DNA of 64,000 nucleotides from DLKC01 sp002478885 (GTDB lineage Bacteria; Bacteroidota; Bacteroidia; Chitinophagales; Chitinophagaceae): assembly GCA_046329585.1 (NCBI GenBank), contig JAXLUI010000002.1:1488001-1552000 (forward strand), given 5' to 3'. The position numbers were made by a program, and so were the translations under genes. Below the pieces are notes generated by a model. The model was not told the DNA's origin, searched no databases, and worked only from the letters and a program-made list of their open reading frames with translations. How positions within the stretch are numbered: position 1 is the first letter of the stretch; the number at the start of each line of letters is the position of its first letter. Positions 44,044 to 53,180 of this stretch are shown here, in pieces.

Positions 44044-44321
44044 ACCGAGATTTAAACTGGTTTACTGTAAACTAAATAAACTGCAATGCAATGCACAGCG
44101 GTATTGAGCAGCTTGCTACCTGGATGGGTAATCTACAGTACCGGGTAAGTAACCGGATATAGTCCAGCGACAATATTTATTCTGCTGATGAAACCGGCAC
44201 TATCGCGCAGCCAAAGCTCAAAACGTTGCAATTGCCGGCTATATAAAAAACCAGCTTACAAGCGTAGCCCGCAGCGCTTTAATGGTAAAATCAGCTATCT
44301 TAACGGCGGAAAAATTTACAT

Positions 44322-45866
44322 ATGAAGCAAACTTTCTTTTTTATTGCTGCGCTGTTATTCATTGAAATATGCAATGCACAGCAAGCAACCACGGACAAGA
44401 CAAACGATAAGGTTAATGATGAAAAATTCTCTTCCGGGCCAAACGTGCTCAACCCTGATTATTCGGCGATAACCAATCACACGGTTACCGTTAAAGGACA
44501 AAATATTCCTTACAAGGCAGTGGCCGGCACGCTTCCGGTATGGAACGATTCTGGCAAACTGGTCGCCGGTGTTTTCTATACTTATTACGAACGTTCTGAT
44601 GTAAAAGACAGGACAGTACGCCCGCTGGTGATTTCTTTCAATGGCGGCCCGGGCACGCCTTCGCTGTGGATGGAACTGGGCTATACCGGTCCGCGTATAT
44701 TAAACATCGATGACGAAGGTTATCCTGTACAACCTTACGGCATCAAAGAAAATCCGAACTCCATTCTCGATGTCGCCGATATCGTTTACCTGGACCCGGT
44801 AAACACGGGTTATTCAAGGATCGTTGCCCAGAGTACGCCTGTTTCGAAATTCTTTGGGGTAAATGAAGACATCAAATACCTCGCAGAATGCCTGAGCACT
44901 TTTGTAACAAGGTACAACCGCTGGCTTTCGCCTAAATACCTGATCGGAGAAAGCTATGGCACCACAAGGGTTTCAGGGCTGGCACTGGAATTACAGAATG
45001 CCCAATGGATGTATTTAAACGGTGTTATCCTTGTTTCGCCAACTAACCTGGGCATTGACAGAAGCGGGCCTGTTGGCGCGGCTTTACGCCTCCCCTATTA
45101 TGCAGCAACGGCATGGTATCACAAGATGCTGCCTGCTGATCTCCAGGCCAAAGATTTAACCACGGTACTTCCCGAAGTAGAAGATTTCACGATCAATCAA
45201 CTGGTGCCCGCACTGGTAACAGGAGGCTTTATCGACGACACAAAAAAGAAATCCATTGCCGCCACCATGGCGCGGTATTCAGGCATTTCCGAAAAAGTGA
45301 TCCTTCAATACAATCTTAATATTTCACCCGACTTTTTCTGGAAGGAATTGTTGCGCGATAAAGGCTACACAGTAGGCAGGCTAGACTCGCGCTACCTGGG
45401 AATCGATAAACAAGACGGAGGCGAATCGCCCGATTACAATGCCGAACTTTCTTCCTGGGAACATTCCTTTTCCCCGGCCATGAATTATTATATCAGGAAT
45501 GAATTGGGTTATAAGACCGACCTGAAATATTACCTCTTTGGACCTGTTGGCCCGTGGAACCGGAGCGATGACAATACCGGAGATAACCTGCGCCTTGCTA
45601 TGGCGGAAAATCCTTACCTGCATGTGATGATACAATCGGGGTATTTCGATGGCGCCTGCGATTATTTCAATGCGAAGTACAGCATGTGGCAGATCGACCC
45701 CAGCGGGAAGATGAAAGACCGCCTTAGCTGGAAAGGTTACAGAAGTGGCCATATGATGTACCTGCGCAAACCCGATCTCGAAGTAAGCAATGACGATCTT
45801 CGCGAGTTCATCAAAAAAACAATGCCCGGAAAAGGGCAGCCGGCGATGTATCACCGTGGCAATTAA
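44322..45866 (+). CDS. Secreted S10-family serine carboxypeptidase-like protein
   Basis: A 514-residue protein with a signal peptide (residues 1-19, ICNAQ). It has the alpha/beta-hydrolase pattern of peptidase S10: NGGPG at 107-111 (oxyanion region, ending GTPSLWMELG), GESYG at 209-213 with nucleophile Ser211, a late Asp in SGYFDGACDY and the catalytic His in RSGHMMY. S10 enzymes remove C-terminal residues from peptides at acid pH; bacterial members are less well studied. It would act in the periplasm or outside. A terminator follows, and the next genes encode a secreted metalloprotease, so both may serve peptide scavenging. Confidence 0.9.
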   Translation: MKQTFFFIAALLFIEICNAQQATTDKTNDKVNDEKFSSGPNVLNPDYSAITNHTVTVKGQNIPYKAVAGTLPVWNDSGKLVAGVFYTYYERSDVKDRTVRPLVISFNGGPGTPSLWMELGYTGPRILNIDDEGYPVQPYGIKENPNSILDVADIVYLDPVNTGYSRIVAQSTPVSKFFGVNEDIKYLAECLSTFVTRYNRWLSPKYLIGESYGTTRVSGLALELQNAQWMYLNGVILVSPTNLGIDRSGPVGAALRLPYYAATAWYHKMLPADLQAKDLTTVLPEVEDFTINQLVPALVTGGFIDDTKKKSIAATMARYSGISEKVILQYNLNISPDFFWKELLRDKGYTVGRLDSRYLGIDKQDGGESPDYNAELSSWEHSFSPAMNYYIRNELGYKTDLKYYLFGPVGPWNRSDDNTGDNLRLAMAENPYLHVMIQSGYFDGACDYFNAKYSMWQIDPSGKMKDRLSWKGYRSGHMMYLRKPDLEVSNDDLREFIKKTMPGKGQPAMYHRGN

Positions 45867-45881
45867 TCAATTCAATAAAAG

Positions 45882-45917
45882 AAACGGGTGGCATAAGATG
45901 CTCACCCGTTTTTTTAT
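45882..45917 (+). terminator. Rho-independent terminator after the S10 peptidase
   Basis: AAACGGGTG at 45882-45890 pairs with CACCCGTTT at 45903-45911; GCAT/ATGC extends the stem inside. A T run follows. It begins 15 bp after the stop codon. Confidence 0.9.
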
Positions 45918-45971
45918 GTCCTTAATTATCTTTCCGCGAACTGTTGTTGCCTGTTGCACATAGCTACAGGT

Positions 45972-46020
45972 GTTGAAGTGTGCGACGCAACAGCAGCCGC
46001 TTGTGCTTACTGCAGCCGGG
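45972..46020 (+). repeat. Dispersed repeat copy 12 (full length)
   Basis: GTTGAAGT, core at 45980-45991, tail ending in GCAGCCGGG. It is 114 bp before the metalloprotease start and has the same orientation. Confidence 0.88.
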
Positions 46021-46104
46021 TCCATAGTTGTCTCGCTTTTAAAAAAGCGGGATATTTTCTGAAATAAATATATTAGCACTAATAAAATCCCCCCGGAATC
46101 AAAA

Positions 46105-47502
46105 ATGCACAGTATGAGACTTGTTACATCAATCCTGGCAACCCTGCTGTTATTGTTCACAAGCGACTGTATCTATAGCCAGATACAGTATGTAAACATG
46201 GAAACCACTTCCAAATGGACCCAGGATTTCAAAGGCATTACCACGATAAAAGTTTATTGGGAAAACCCAAGCCCTGAAAACTATACGCAAAGGCAATGGG
46301 TGCAGGAAGCGGTTCAACAAACATGGAGCAAGTATGCCAACATTGATTTCACCGGCTGGGAACCATATGACAACAGTGGTACCGGAATAAGGATCTATAT
46401 TGATGATTATGCCTGGCCTCACACAGCATCGCTTGGAAGGCAGATCGAAGGGATGTACCAGGGGATGGTGCTAAGCTTTAATTTTCTCGGCAATTTTAAG
46501 TGCAATGGCCATTCGGCTGAATACTGTATCAAAGCCATTGCGGTACACGAATTCGGGCATGCATTGGGTATTGCACACGAACAGGAAAGAACAGACTGTG
46601 GTTGCACAGAGCATCCACCCGGCGAAGGCGGCGGCGCAACCGGCGGATATTATGCTACACCGTGTGACATTCATTCTGTGATGAATTATTGCAACCCGGT
46701 CTGGAATAACGCCGGGCAGCTAAGCCAGTATGACATTGAAGGCATACAGGCCGTTTACGGCACCAGGAAAACACCGGAAGATTTTGGAAATAACATTGCA
46801 CTTTCATCAGCAAGCGACAAATTGGGCGAGGACCAGGTGTGGGAAAACATGTATTTAACGATAGGCAACCAACAGTTCATTTACAATATTAACCAGAACA
46901 ATCCTGAAGAGATAAAAACATTCACGTTTACAACAACGGGAACTTATGATTACAAGCTATCTTCCACATCGTATCATAAAGACGGGCAAACACATTATGG
47001 CTCGGGTTCAGGGACCATTCAAATAGATAAAACAAAAAAGTACAAAATTGATATTCTTGCCCGAAACCCAACCGACATTAACGTGGAGTTATTAGTAAAA
47101 GCTACCGACGTTGCTTCGGACGGAGCTGTGGTGGCACAGGGAAGAAACGAGGAAAGAAAACCCGATTTGCCTGCGGGCAGCCTGGACAAGTTTATAAGAA
47201 ACGGGCAAAAGCCCATAAGTCTTTTGAAACTGGATAATGCCGACAACGAAAAATTTTATATTTATTCGGATGGCGCTATTATGGTCTTCAATAACGTAAA
47301 TAACACTTTCTTCGAGTGCGCGCAAAAACAAGCGCCGGTTTATAAAGACTGGAATGGGAGAACCTGGGCCTGGTCGTTTTACCGGAATATTGGCAATAAC
47401 CAGCAGGAAACGTACACCGTTAGTACAACAGGAGAAGTATGGTCGATGAGCAGCACAGGCGTATTCACACAGTATGGCCTTGTAACTGACCCGGACTTTT
47501 AA
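46105..47502 (+). CDS. Secreted astacin-like zinc metalloprotease
   Basis: A 465-residue protein with a signal peptide ending near CIYSQ (residue 26). The zinc-binding motif is HEFGHALGIAHEQER, with ligands His148, His152 and His158 and catalytic Glu149. The HExxHxxGxxHE form is that of astacins and related metzincins, and the Met-turn is in SVMNYC. Cysteines near 133, 141, 165 and 167 may form disulphides. Residues about 240-465 form extra beta-rich regions, the last similar to tectonin- or lectin-like repeats only in length. No T9SS domain is evident. The next gene starts 2 bp after its stop. A start at the third codon later (MRLVTS) is also possible. Confidence 0.88.
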   Translation: MHSMRLVTSILATLLLLFTSDCIYSQIQYVNMETTSKWTQDFKGITTIKVYWENPSPENYTQRQWVQEAVQQTWSKYANIDFTGWEPYDNSGTGIRIYIDDYAWPHTASLGRQIEGMYQGMVLSFNFLGNFKCNGHSAEYCIKAIAVHEFGHALGIAHEQERTDCGCTEHPPGEGGGATGGYYATPCDIHSVMNYCNPVWNNAGQLSQYDIEGIQAVYGTRKTPEDFGNNIALSSASDKLGEDQVWENMYLTIGNQQFIYNINQNNPEEIKTFTFTTTGTYDYKLSSTSYHKDGQTHYGSGSGTIQIDKTKKYKIDILARNPTDINVELLVKATDVASDGAVVAQGRNEERKPDLPAGSLDKFIRNGQKPISLLKLDNADNEKFYIYSDGAIMVFNNVNNTFFECAQKQAPVYKDWNGRTWAWSFYRNIGNNQQETYTVSTTGEVWSMSSTGVFTQYGLVTDPDF

Positions 47503-47504
47503 GG

Positions 47505-48335
47505 ATGAAACCTAATATGATCACTTCTAAACAGACCAATGGCCGTAAACCCAAAGCTTCTTTTTCTGAAACCGTAAGGAACAATCAAATGAAATTCAGG
47601 TTCAGCAGTAACAGCCTTGATATTATTGTAAAAGTAGCGGGCATCTTAACCATCTTCATTCCGCTTTTACTTTTCTACAAACAGCAGGAAGCAGAGAATA
47701 CCCGCAACTGGACAGAGAAAAAAGCGAATGAATATTCCGACTTATTGGTATCGATTCATAAGCTGGAAAAAACAGCGCTTTTTTCAAAAGCATTTGAAGA
47801 AGCGCACAATACAATTTTCTATGAGGTATATCCAAGATTGCTCATTTTTAACGATAAAGAAATATTGAATAAAGTTGACAGCCTTAGATCGCTTGATGTT
47901 TTTCTTCTGCAATCGAAAGATGTATTGGAGAAGCTGAATGAAACCGACAGCCTGGCCATTGTGCTGCTGGACTCTGCAGGACTGAATACGGAGCAGTACA
48001 GCAGTTTATATTACAGATTGGGAATGCCCTCACTATTCTACTACTTCAAGGGCACTTCAGAAAGTTTCACCAAACAATATGCTGACAACAGCAACGAGTT
48101 TATAAAAAAATATTCGGGGAAACTGGATTCTTTGTTTGGCAGCTACAGCAAAAAGCTGCAGTCGTTGGAAGATCATGAGACGATACAAAGGCTCGATTTT
48201 ACGTCAACAGCAGATTACATCGTTAACAACAGTTCCTTTTTCGGGTTGGGCATGTCGGTCGAAGGCAGGGTTGAATTATTCAAAAGAATCGATGAGCTTG
48301 ATTCGCTAATAATCCACAACATCAAAAACCAGTAA
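47505..48335 (+). CDS. Single-pass membrane protein of unknown function
   Basis: A 276-residue protein with a basic N-terminus, one transmembrane helix (about residues 43-63, IIVKVAGILTIFIPLLLFY) and a largely helical extracytoplasmic or cytoplasmic region rich in Lys/Glu/Ser with likely coiled coil (SYSKKLQSLEDHETIQRLD). I do not recognise a family. It follows the metalloprotease by 2 bp, so they share one transcript. It might anchor, inhibit or sense the state of the protease, but nothing in the sequence proves this. Confidence 0.75.
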   Translation: MKPNMITSKQTNGRKPKASFSETVRNNQMKFRFSSNSLDIIVKVAGILTIFIPLLLFYKQQEAENTRNWTEKKANEYSDLLVSIHKLEKTALFSKAFEEAHNTIFYEVYPRLLIFNDKEILNKVDSLRSLDVFLLQSKDVLEKLNETDSLAIVLLDSAGLNTEQYSSLYYRLGMPSLFYYFKGTSESFTKQYADNSNEFIKKYSGKLDSLFGSYSKKLQSLEDHETIQRLDFTSTADYIVNNSSFFGLGMSVEGRVELFKRIDELDSLIIHNIKNQ

Positions 48336-48425
48336 TAACTCAGTGCAATCTGTAAAAAAATTTAAGCCAGCTTTTAATGGAGTACAGACTAAAAGTTGTA
48401 TTTTTTGTGTCTAAATAAAATCGCC

Positions 48426-48623
48426 ATGAAAAGACTATTATTAGTTGCTTTTATTGGGGCCGCCTTTTTAACAAGTTGCGCCAAAGATGTGAAGGCGCCG
48501 GTTAATACGGCCAATGCATCCGAAGCCAAAACCAGTACGACAAGTACTACAGGTTCTGCAACAAACAGCGGCAGCCAGGCAGGCCATACCTGCGGCGGTG
48601 GTACCGGCAGTACAGGACACTAA
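48426..48623 (+). CDS. Small lipoprotein with Ser/Thr-rich stalk and Gly/Cys/His tail
   Basis: A 65-residue precursor starting at the ATG at 48426, with signal peptide and lipobox LTSC at residue 18. The mature part has only about 48 residues: a Lys/Asn/Ala start, a Ser/Thr/Gly-rich stalk, and the tail GHTCGGGTGSTGH with one Cys and two His. Too small for an ordinary enzyme. The tail could bind a metal or be modified, but that is speculation. Its own terminator at 48671 and the gap on its left suggest it is transcribed alone. Confidence 0.7.
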   Translation: MKRLLLVAFIGAAFLTSCAKDVKAPVNTANASEAKTSTTSTTGSATNSGSQAGHTCGGGTGSTGH

Positions 48624-48670
48624 GCTGCGCCTGCAAACAAACACTGAAGAAAAGTTTCATCTCAATAGAA

Positions 48671-48700
48671 ATGGTTCCTTAAAAAAGGAATCATTTTTGT
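48671..48700 (+). terminator. Terminator after the small lipoprotein gene
   Basis: ATGGTTCCTT at 48671-48680 pairs with AAGGAATCAT at 48685-48694 (one G-T pair), followed by a T run. Confidence 0.8.
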
Positions 48701-48703
48701 TTT

Positions 48704-49174
48704 ACCAAGAATGCCGTAAATCATTGTCCCAATTTAAGCCGGGCTGTAAAAGTACTTATATTATTTCCACATAGAATCCCTGGCAAAGGCCATGGTGGTT
48801 TTGCCAAAACAGCTGCTGCCTTTTCGCATGCCGGGCAAATCATTTAAAACTTCGTTAAGTATTTTAATGTAAAAAAGACTAGTCGTCGCTTCAATAGACC
48901 GGCAATTTTCTTTTTATATTATTTTCTCTTATCATGGGCTACCCTGGTGCAATGAATTGCCCGGAGAACATAAGCCGTAGATCAATGTCGTTTTACTACT
49001 ATTTAAAGGGTCGGCCTGTGGGAGAACCTGATAAAAGCCTGAAAAAGTATTCGACTATTTTTGTCGGCCGGCAAGGATACAATGAAGACAATATCACCGG
49101 GAAGAAAGAATCATGCGGTTACAACCAACAATGCATGCAACCCCGGGGCATGTTTTAACGCACAAGAGCTAAAA
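48704..49174. other. Long intergenic region before the Crp/Fnr gene
   Basis: About 470 bp with no dispersed-repeat copy and no RNA-gene fold that I can see. A frame from 48934 to 49158 (74 codons) is open on the plus strand, but its composition and lack of a ribosome site make it doubtful. Confidence 0.4.
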
Positions 49175-49876
49175 TCAATTAGTGTTTGCGCGTGCAAAGG
49201 TTTCTAACTTCGACAGTTTCAGCAGCTTGATTTTTTTACCGGTAATCTTTATGATCTTTCCCCGCGCCATTTCGCTGACGACCTTAAAGAAAGTCTCGTA
49301 AATGGTTCCGGCAAAAGAGGCGATATCCTGTCGCGTTAATTCTATATTGATGCAGCCGGCCTCATCAGTGCCAAAGCGGTTCTGCAGCATTAAAAACGTG
49401 TCTGCTATACGGCCCTTGACATCCATGTGAGCAAGGTCGCGCATTCTTCTTTCAGCCTCCTGAAGTTCGCCCGAATAAAACATCATCAGCATGAGTGTGA
49501 GATCGGGATTTACTTTCAACGTTTTGAGGAAAAAATCTGTCTCGATAAAGCAGGCGGACACATTTTGCAATGCAGTGGCCGACACCGGGTACACATCCGT
49601 ATTTCCAAAACCACGATGCCCGAGAATATCACCCTGTTTTGCAAAACGAAGGATCATTTCTTTTCCTTGTGCCCAGTATTTGTGCACCTTGGCGTTGCCG
49701 GAATTCAAAAAATAGATGCCCTTTACTTTTTCGCCTTCTTTAAAAATCACTTCGCCTTTCTTAAAAGTAAGCACCTGTTTATGCAACTCAATAGCTGGTA
49801 CCCATTCGGGCATACAATACCTGCACAGGAAGCAATTTCCGGCAGCACAACTGCCTGTATTTTTTTTCATGGCCAA
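49175..49876 (-). CDS. Crp/Fnr-family transcription regulator with four N-terminal cysteines
   Basis: A 233-residue regulator. A cysteine cluster lies at residues 10, 15, 18 and 21 (spacing C-x4-C-x2-C-x2-C) ahead of the cNMP-fold sensor (about 25-145), the dimer helix (about 125-155) and a winged helix-turn-helix (about 165-230, ELTRQDIASFAGTIYETFFKVV). The sensor lacks the Glu/Arg pair that holds cAMP in CRP (GDILGHRGF...PVSATAL). In FNR N-terminal cysteines carry an oxygen-sensitive [4Fe-4S] cluster; the spacing here differs but four Cys would suffice for a cluster. It is divergent from the CLC channel gene across a 126 bp gap, which it may control. Confidence 0.85.
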   Translation of the reverse strand: MAMKKNTGSCAAGNCFLCRYCMPEWVPAIELHKQVLTFKKGEVIFKEGEKVKGIYFLNSGNAKVHKYWAQGKEMILRFAKQGDILGHRGFGNTDVYPVSATALQNVSACFIETDFFLKTLKVNPDLTLMLMMFYSGELQEAERRMRDLAHMDVKGRIADTFLMLQNRFGTDEAGCINIELTRQDIASFAGTIYETFFKVVSEMARGKIIKITGKKIKLLKLSKLETFARANTN

Positions 49877-49971
49877 TGATAATGCATTCCCGGCAGAAAG
49901 AAATAAAGATATTTTAAACTATAATTTTTAAACACAAAAGTCATTTTTAAATAAAAAAACATTACTTAAAC

Positions 49972-49979
49972 TATATTTG
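49972..49979 (+). promoter_or_regulatory. Candidate -7 element for the CLC channel gene
   Basis: TATATTTG is a perfect TAnnTTTG. Transcription would begin near 49986, which lies inside a frame that opens with GTG at 49982. This favours the ATG at 50003 as the true start. Confidence 0.5.
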
Positions 49980-50002
49980 CAGTGTTTATAAAAGCCAACC
50001 GA

Positions 50003-51895
50003 ATGAGCAAAAGCACCCACGATGCCAACATTATTCCTGTCTCAACATCCCTATACGAAAATTTCAAACCGAAGGCCACAGCCGAAAAATCGCCGGTATC
50101 GGGCAGGGTGTTTTTATTGAGCCTGCAAGCCATTCTAAACGCATTGATCATCGGCGTGGTCGCGAAGGGATTGGTTATGCTTATTGAGCTGATCACCAAT
50201 TTTTCTTTTTATGGCAGGTTTTCGTTTCAGCCTGCATCGCCTGCCAACAATCATCTCGGTTGGATGGTTCTATTTGTACCCATTGCCGGAAGCATACTGG
50301 TGGGCCTGATGGCACGATTCGGTTCGTCGGCGATAAGGGGACACGGAATCCCGGAAGCAATGGAAAAGATTATTACAGAAGACAGCAAAATTCCTGTAAA
50401 GCTTACTTTTCTTAAACCAATATCCGCAGCCATTTCCATCGGTACCGGCGGGCCTTTCGGTGCAGAGGGACCAATCATTGCCACCGGTGGCGCATTTGGA
50501 TCATTTGCCGGCCAGATCATGCGGATATCTTCCAGCGAAAGAAAGATTATGCTTGCAGCTGGAGCATGTGCAGGCATGTCCGCAATTTTTGGCAGCCCGC
50601 TGGCAGCGGTATTGTTGGCCATAGAACTGTTACTTTTTGAATTCTCGCCGCGATCGGTAATACCTGTGGCATTGTCTTGTGCAGCCGGGGCTGCAATGCA
50701 CCTAGTATTTTTTGGCAGTCAACCGGTATTTCAAATGGCAGATATTCCTGCGGCAACCGGAACTGCATTAACCACCTATATTTTGATGGGCGCCATTATT
50801 GGTGTAATAGCATCCTTTGTCTCAAAATCCGTTTACCTGCTGGAAGATGCATTTGAAAGATTGCCCATTCACTGGATGTGGTGGCCTGCTATTGGTGCGG
50901 TTGCAGTAGGTTGCATCGGTTATTTTGCCCCGGGTACCATGGGCGTAGGTTATGAAAACATCAGCAACCTTTTAGGTGGAACATTACCGGTCGGCATTTT
51001 ACTAACCCTTTGCCTGCTAAAATATCTTTCATGGGTTGTGGCCCTGGGCAGTGGCACATCCGGCGGAACACTCGCACCTTTATTTACCATTGGTGGCGCC
51101 ACCGGCGCTTTGCTCGGCATATGCGCCTTATCACTGTTTCCTGGCAGTGGCATCAACATTGCCACGGCCGCGCTTATAGGAATGGCGGCAATGTTTGCCG
51201 GCGCATCAAGAGCGCTGCTTACCTCTATTGTCTTCTCTCTCGAAACAACAGCCCAGCCACATGGACTGCTGCCACTGCTCGGTGCATGCACCGCCGCCTA
51301 TTTCGTTTCCTTTTTCCTGATGAAAGGAAGCATTATGACCGAAAAAATACTACGCAGGGGCGTTCGCACTCCTGACGCCTATGAGCCCGACGTATTGCAG
51401 CGCATTGGTGTTGAACAGGCAATGGATGATGCACCGCTTATTGTTAGTGCCGACAACAATACCGGCGAACTTATATCGTGGTGCCTTGACAACCCTGAGT
51501 TGTACAAACAACAGCACTTTATTGTCGCAGATGAACAGGAAAATTTTATCGGTTATATTAAAAAAGAACAACTTTTCAGGACAGACAAAGCCCACTCGCT
51601 GGAATCGCTTATTGTTCATGATCTTCCTGTCCTGCACAGGAACAATGACCTTGGGCTTGCGTCTGAACTCATGGGCCATGCAGACATGGATGTTATGGCG
51701 GTCGTTTCAACCATCGCACCTTATAAAATTGAGGGCGTTGTTACGGCTTCAGACATCTTACAGCATTACAGCATCCACAGAAAAAAGGAAGAAAAATACC
51801 TTGTATCAATTTCGATCAGGAGAAGAACAAGACGGCTCATTGTAAAAGGGCGCTTGCTGATGCAGCCGCGAAAAGCCCAGGAAGAAATCGGGTAA
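50003..51895 (+). CDS. CLC-family chloride channel or antiporter with CBS domains
   Basis: A 630-residue membrane protein taking the ATG at 50003. The CLC signatures are present: RGHGIPEAME (the GSGIP loop), GTGGPFGAEGPIIATGG with the gating Glu of the GxEGP motif, and SGGTLAPLF (the GxFxP loop). About 10-12 hydrophobic segments cover residues 25-430. Residues about 450-600 are a CBS pair (PLIVSADNNTGELISWC; VLHRNNDLGLASELMGHADMDVMAVVS), followed by a basic C-terminal tail. The gating Glu suggests either a gated channel or a Cl-/H+ antiporter. CBS domains usually bind adenine nucleotides and adjust transport. Confidence 0.95.
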   Translation: MSKSTHDANIIPVSTSLYENFKPKATAEKSPVSGRVFLLSLQAILNALIIGVVAKGLVMLIELITNFSFYGRFSFQPASPANNHLGWMVLFVPIAGSILVGLMARFGSSAIRGHGIPEAMEKIITEDSKIPVKLTFLKPISAAISIGTGGPFGAEGPIIATGGAFGSFAGQIMRISSSERKIMLAAGACAGMSAIFGSPLAAVLLAIELLLFEFSPRSVIPVALSCAAGAAMHLVFFGSQPVFQMADIPAATGTALTTYILMGAIIGVIASFVSKSVYLLEDAFERLPIHWMWWPAIGAVAVGCIGYFAPGTMGVGYENISNLLGGTLPVGILLTLCLLKYLSWVVALGSGTSGGTLAPLFTIGGATGALLGICALSLFPGSGINIATAALIGMAAMFAGASRALLTSIVFSLETTAQPHGLLPLLGACTAAYFVSFFLMKGSIMTEKILRRGVRTPDAYEPDVLQRIGVEQAMDDAPLIVSADNNTGELISWCLDNPELYKQQHFIVADEQENFIGYIKKEQLFRTDKAHSLESLIVHDLPVLHRNNDLGLASELMGHADMDVMAVVSTIAPYKIEGVVTASDILQHYSIHRKKEEKYLVSISIRRRTRRLIVKGRLLMQPRKAQEEIG

Positions 51896-51926
51896 TAACA
51901 ACTTTCATCACGCTAAAAATTTATTT

Positions 51927-52349
51927 ATGGACTACGATTATCAACAAACAAACTTCTCGAAGGCAGTACTGGCCGGTTTGTTTGCCGGCATTGCAGCAAC
52001 ACTTGCAAATCTTTTGTACGACTACGTTTACCGCGACATCACTTCATATTGGCCTTCGGAAATCATCAATGTTTCCTCTATTATCGTGGCTACAACTTTA
52101 CTGCTTACCGTTGCAGGAATTATCTTTCATCTATTCAGGCAATACATCAAAAACGGGAGTACCGGTTACTTCATTTTTTTTACAGCGCTCACAGCACTTT
52201 GCATTTATGGAGCACTCCATGTACAAAGATCCAGTGACCCCGTTGTAACGATAGAATTCAGGCAGTTATTACTTGGTGTAGTCATCATATCCGGGGCAGC
52301 GGCATTGCTTATTCCTTACTTGTACCGGCATTCCAAAATATTTTGCTGA
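51927..52349 (+). CDS. Four-helix membrane protein of unknown function
   Basis: A 140-residue protein with four predicted transmembrane helices (about 13-33, 45-68, 78-95 and 108-128) and short polar loops. No motif is recognised. It lies 31 bp after the CLC gene on the same strand and may share its transcript. Some Bacteroidota have similar small proteins next to transporters, without known role. Confidence 0.7.
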   Translation: MDYDYQQTNFSKAVLAGLFAGIAATLANLLYDYVYRDITSYWPSEIINVSSIIVATTLLLTVAGIIFHLFRQYIKNGSTGYFIFFTALTALCIYGALHVQRSSDPVVTIEFRQLLLGVVIISGAAALLIPYLYRHSKIFC

Positions 52350-52504
52350 TACCCTTGCTTTGCCTTTATCGTTTGCCGTTGCCTTCACTGATGCGAGAAA
52401 GTTCTTAGTGAACCCTCCGGAATAAATATAAGCACCGGTACAATTATCGCAACAACAACGTGGTGACCAGCAGTCGCGCTTCGTGGCATTCCTGTATGTA
52501 CCTG

Positions 52505-52524
52505 ATTGCGTCGCGCTCTTGTGC
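52505..52524 (-). repeat. Possible dispersed repeat copy 13 (diverged)
   Basis: The minus strand reads GCACAAGAGCGCGACGCAAT, differing from the common form at three or four positions. The tail is not clear. Orientation is against both flanking plus-strand genes. A 70-codon minus-strand frame (52444-52656) crosses it, so the match could be chance. Confidence 0.4.
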
Positions 52525-52640
52525 AACATGCCGATGGTCGGCAAAGCTGAAAAGCGGTGTCTCAACACAGACATAACCCGCAAGTTCCCACTGATACCGC
52601 TGCAGAAAAAAACTATGCTTATTTTTATTGAAAACTGCAT

Positions 52641-53153
52641 ATGCTTCCCGTTTCAAAACTTTTGCGCATTGCCAAGATCGTCTGTGTTGGTGCCATCGGG
52701 CTGATGGCCTTACTCATTGTAATCGGTAATATAACAGACTATTACACGAATTATCAATTTGTAGTACATGTGCTAAAAATGGATACAGTTTTTCCCGGCA
52801 GCCAGATACAATACAGGCATATTGATAACACCGTATTGGTTAATGCGGCATATATTTTTATTATTGCGCTCGAGGCGCTGATGGCATATTGTTGTATAAA
52901 AGGCTGTTGGTCGTTGGTCAAAAAACTCAACAGCAATGGCGTGGATTTTCATGCAGCAAAAAACTGGGCAGTAGCTGGAATCATTGCAGGCATCATAATT
53001 TGGTTTCTCGGGTTTGAAGTGATTGGTGGCGAATGGTTCGCGATGTGGCAAAGTACACAATGGAACGGGCTTGGCAGCGCGGAGAGAATTGTGAATTTTC
53101 TTGTAATGGCTTTGATACTGCTGCATTTAAAAGAAACCGAGCATGCTGCCTGA
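52641..53153 (+). CDS. DUF2165-like small integral membrane protein
   Basis: A 170-residue protein with four transmembrane helices: residues about 14-32, a loop with NITDYYTNYQFVVHVLKMDTVFPGS, then about 68-88, 108-128 and 148-163. The pattern GNITDY, HVLKMD and WFAMWQSTQWNG matches predicted small integral membrane proteins of the DUF2165 group. Function unknown. It stands alone between repeat copies 13 and 14. Confidence 0.8.
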   Translation: MLPVSKLLRIAKIVCVGAIGLMALLIVIGNITDYYTNYQFVVHVLKMDTVFPGSQIQYRHIDNTVLVNAAYIFIIALEALMAYCCIKGCWSLVKKLNSNGVDFHAAKNWAVAGIIAGIIIWFLGFEVIGGEWFAMWQSTQWNGLGSAERIVNFLVMALILLHLKETEHAA

Positions 53154-53180
53154 TTCTTTGCCGATTGAAGTTCGGAACGC

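Noticed and set aside
48934..49158. 74-codon plus-strand frame before the Crp/Fnr gene.
   Set aside because: No recognisable domain, no signal peptide, no ribosome site, and composition unlike neighbouring genes; probably chance.
52444..52656. 70-codon minus-strand frame between the two small membrane protein genes.
   Set aside because: It overlaps the start of the DUF2165-like gene on the other strand and has no recognised family. Its composition is protein-like, so it is the best of the doubtful frames, but support is too weak.
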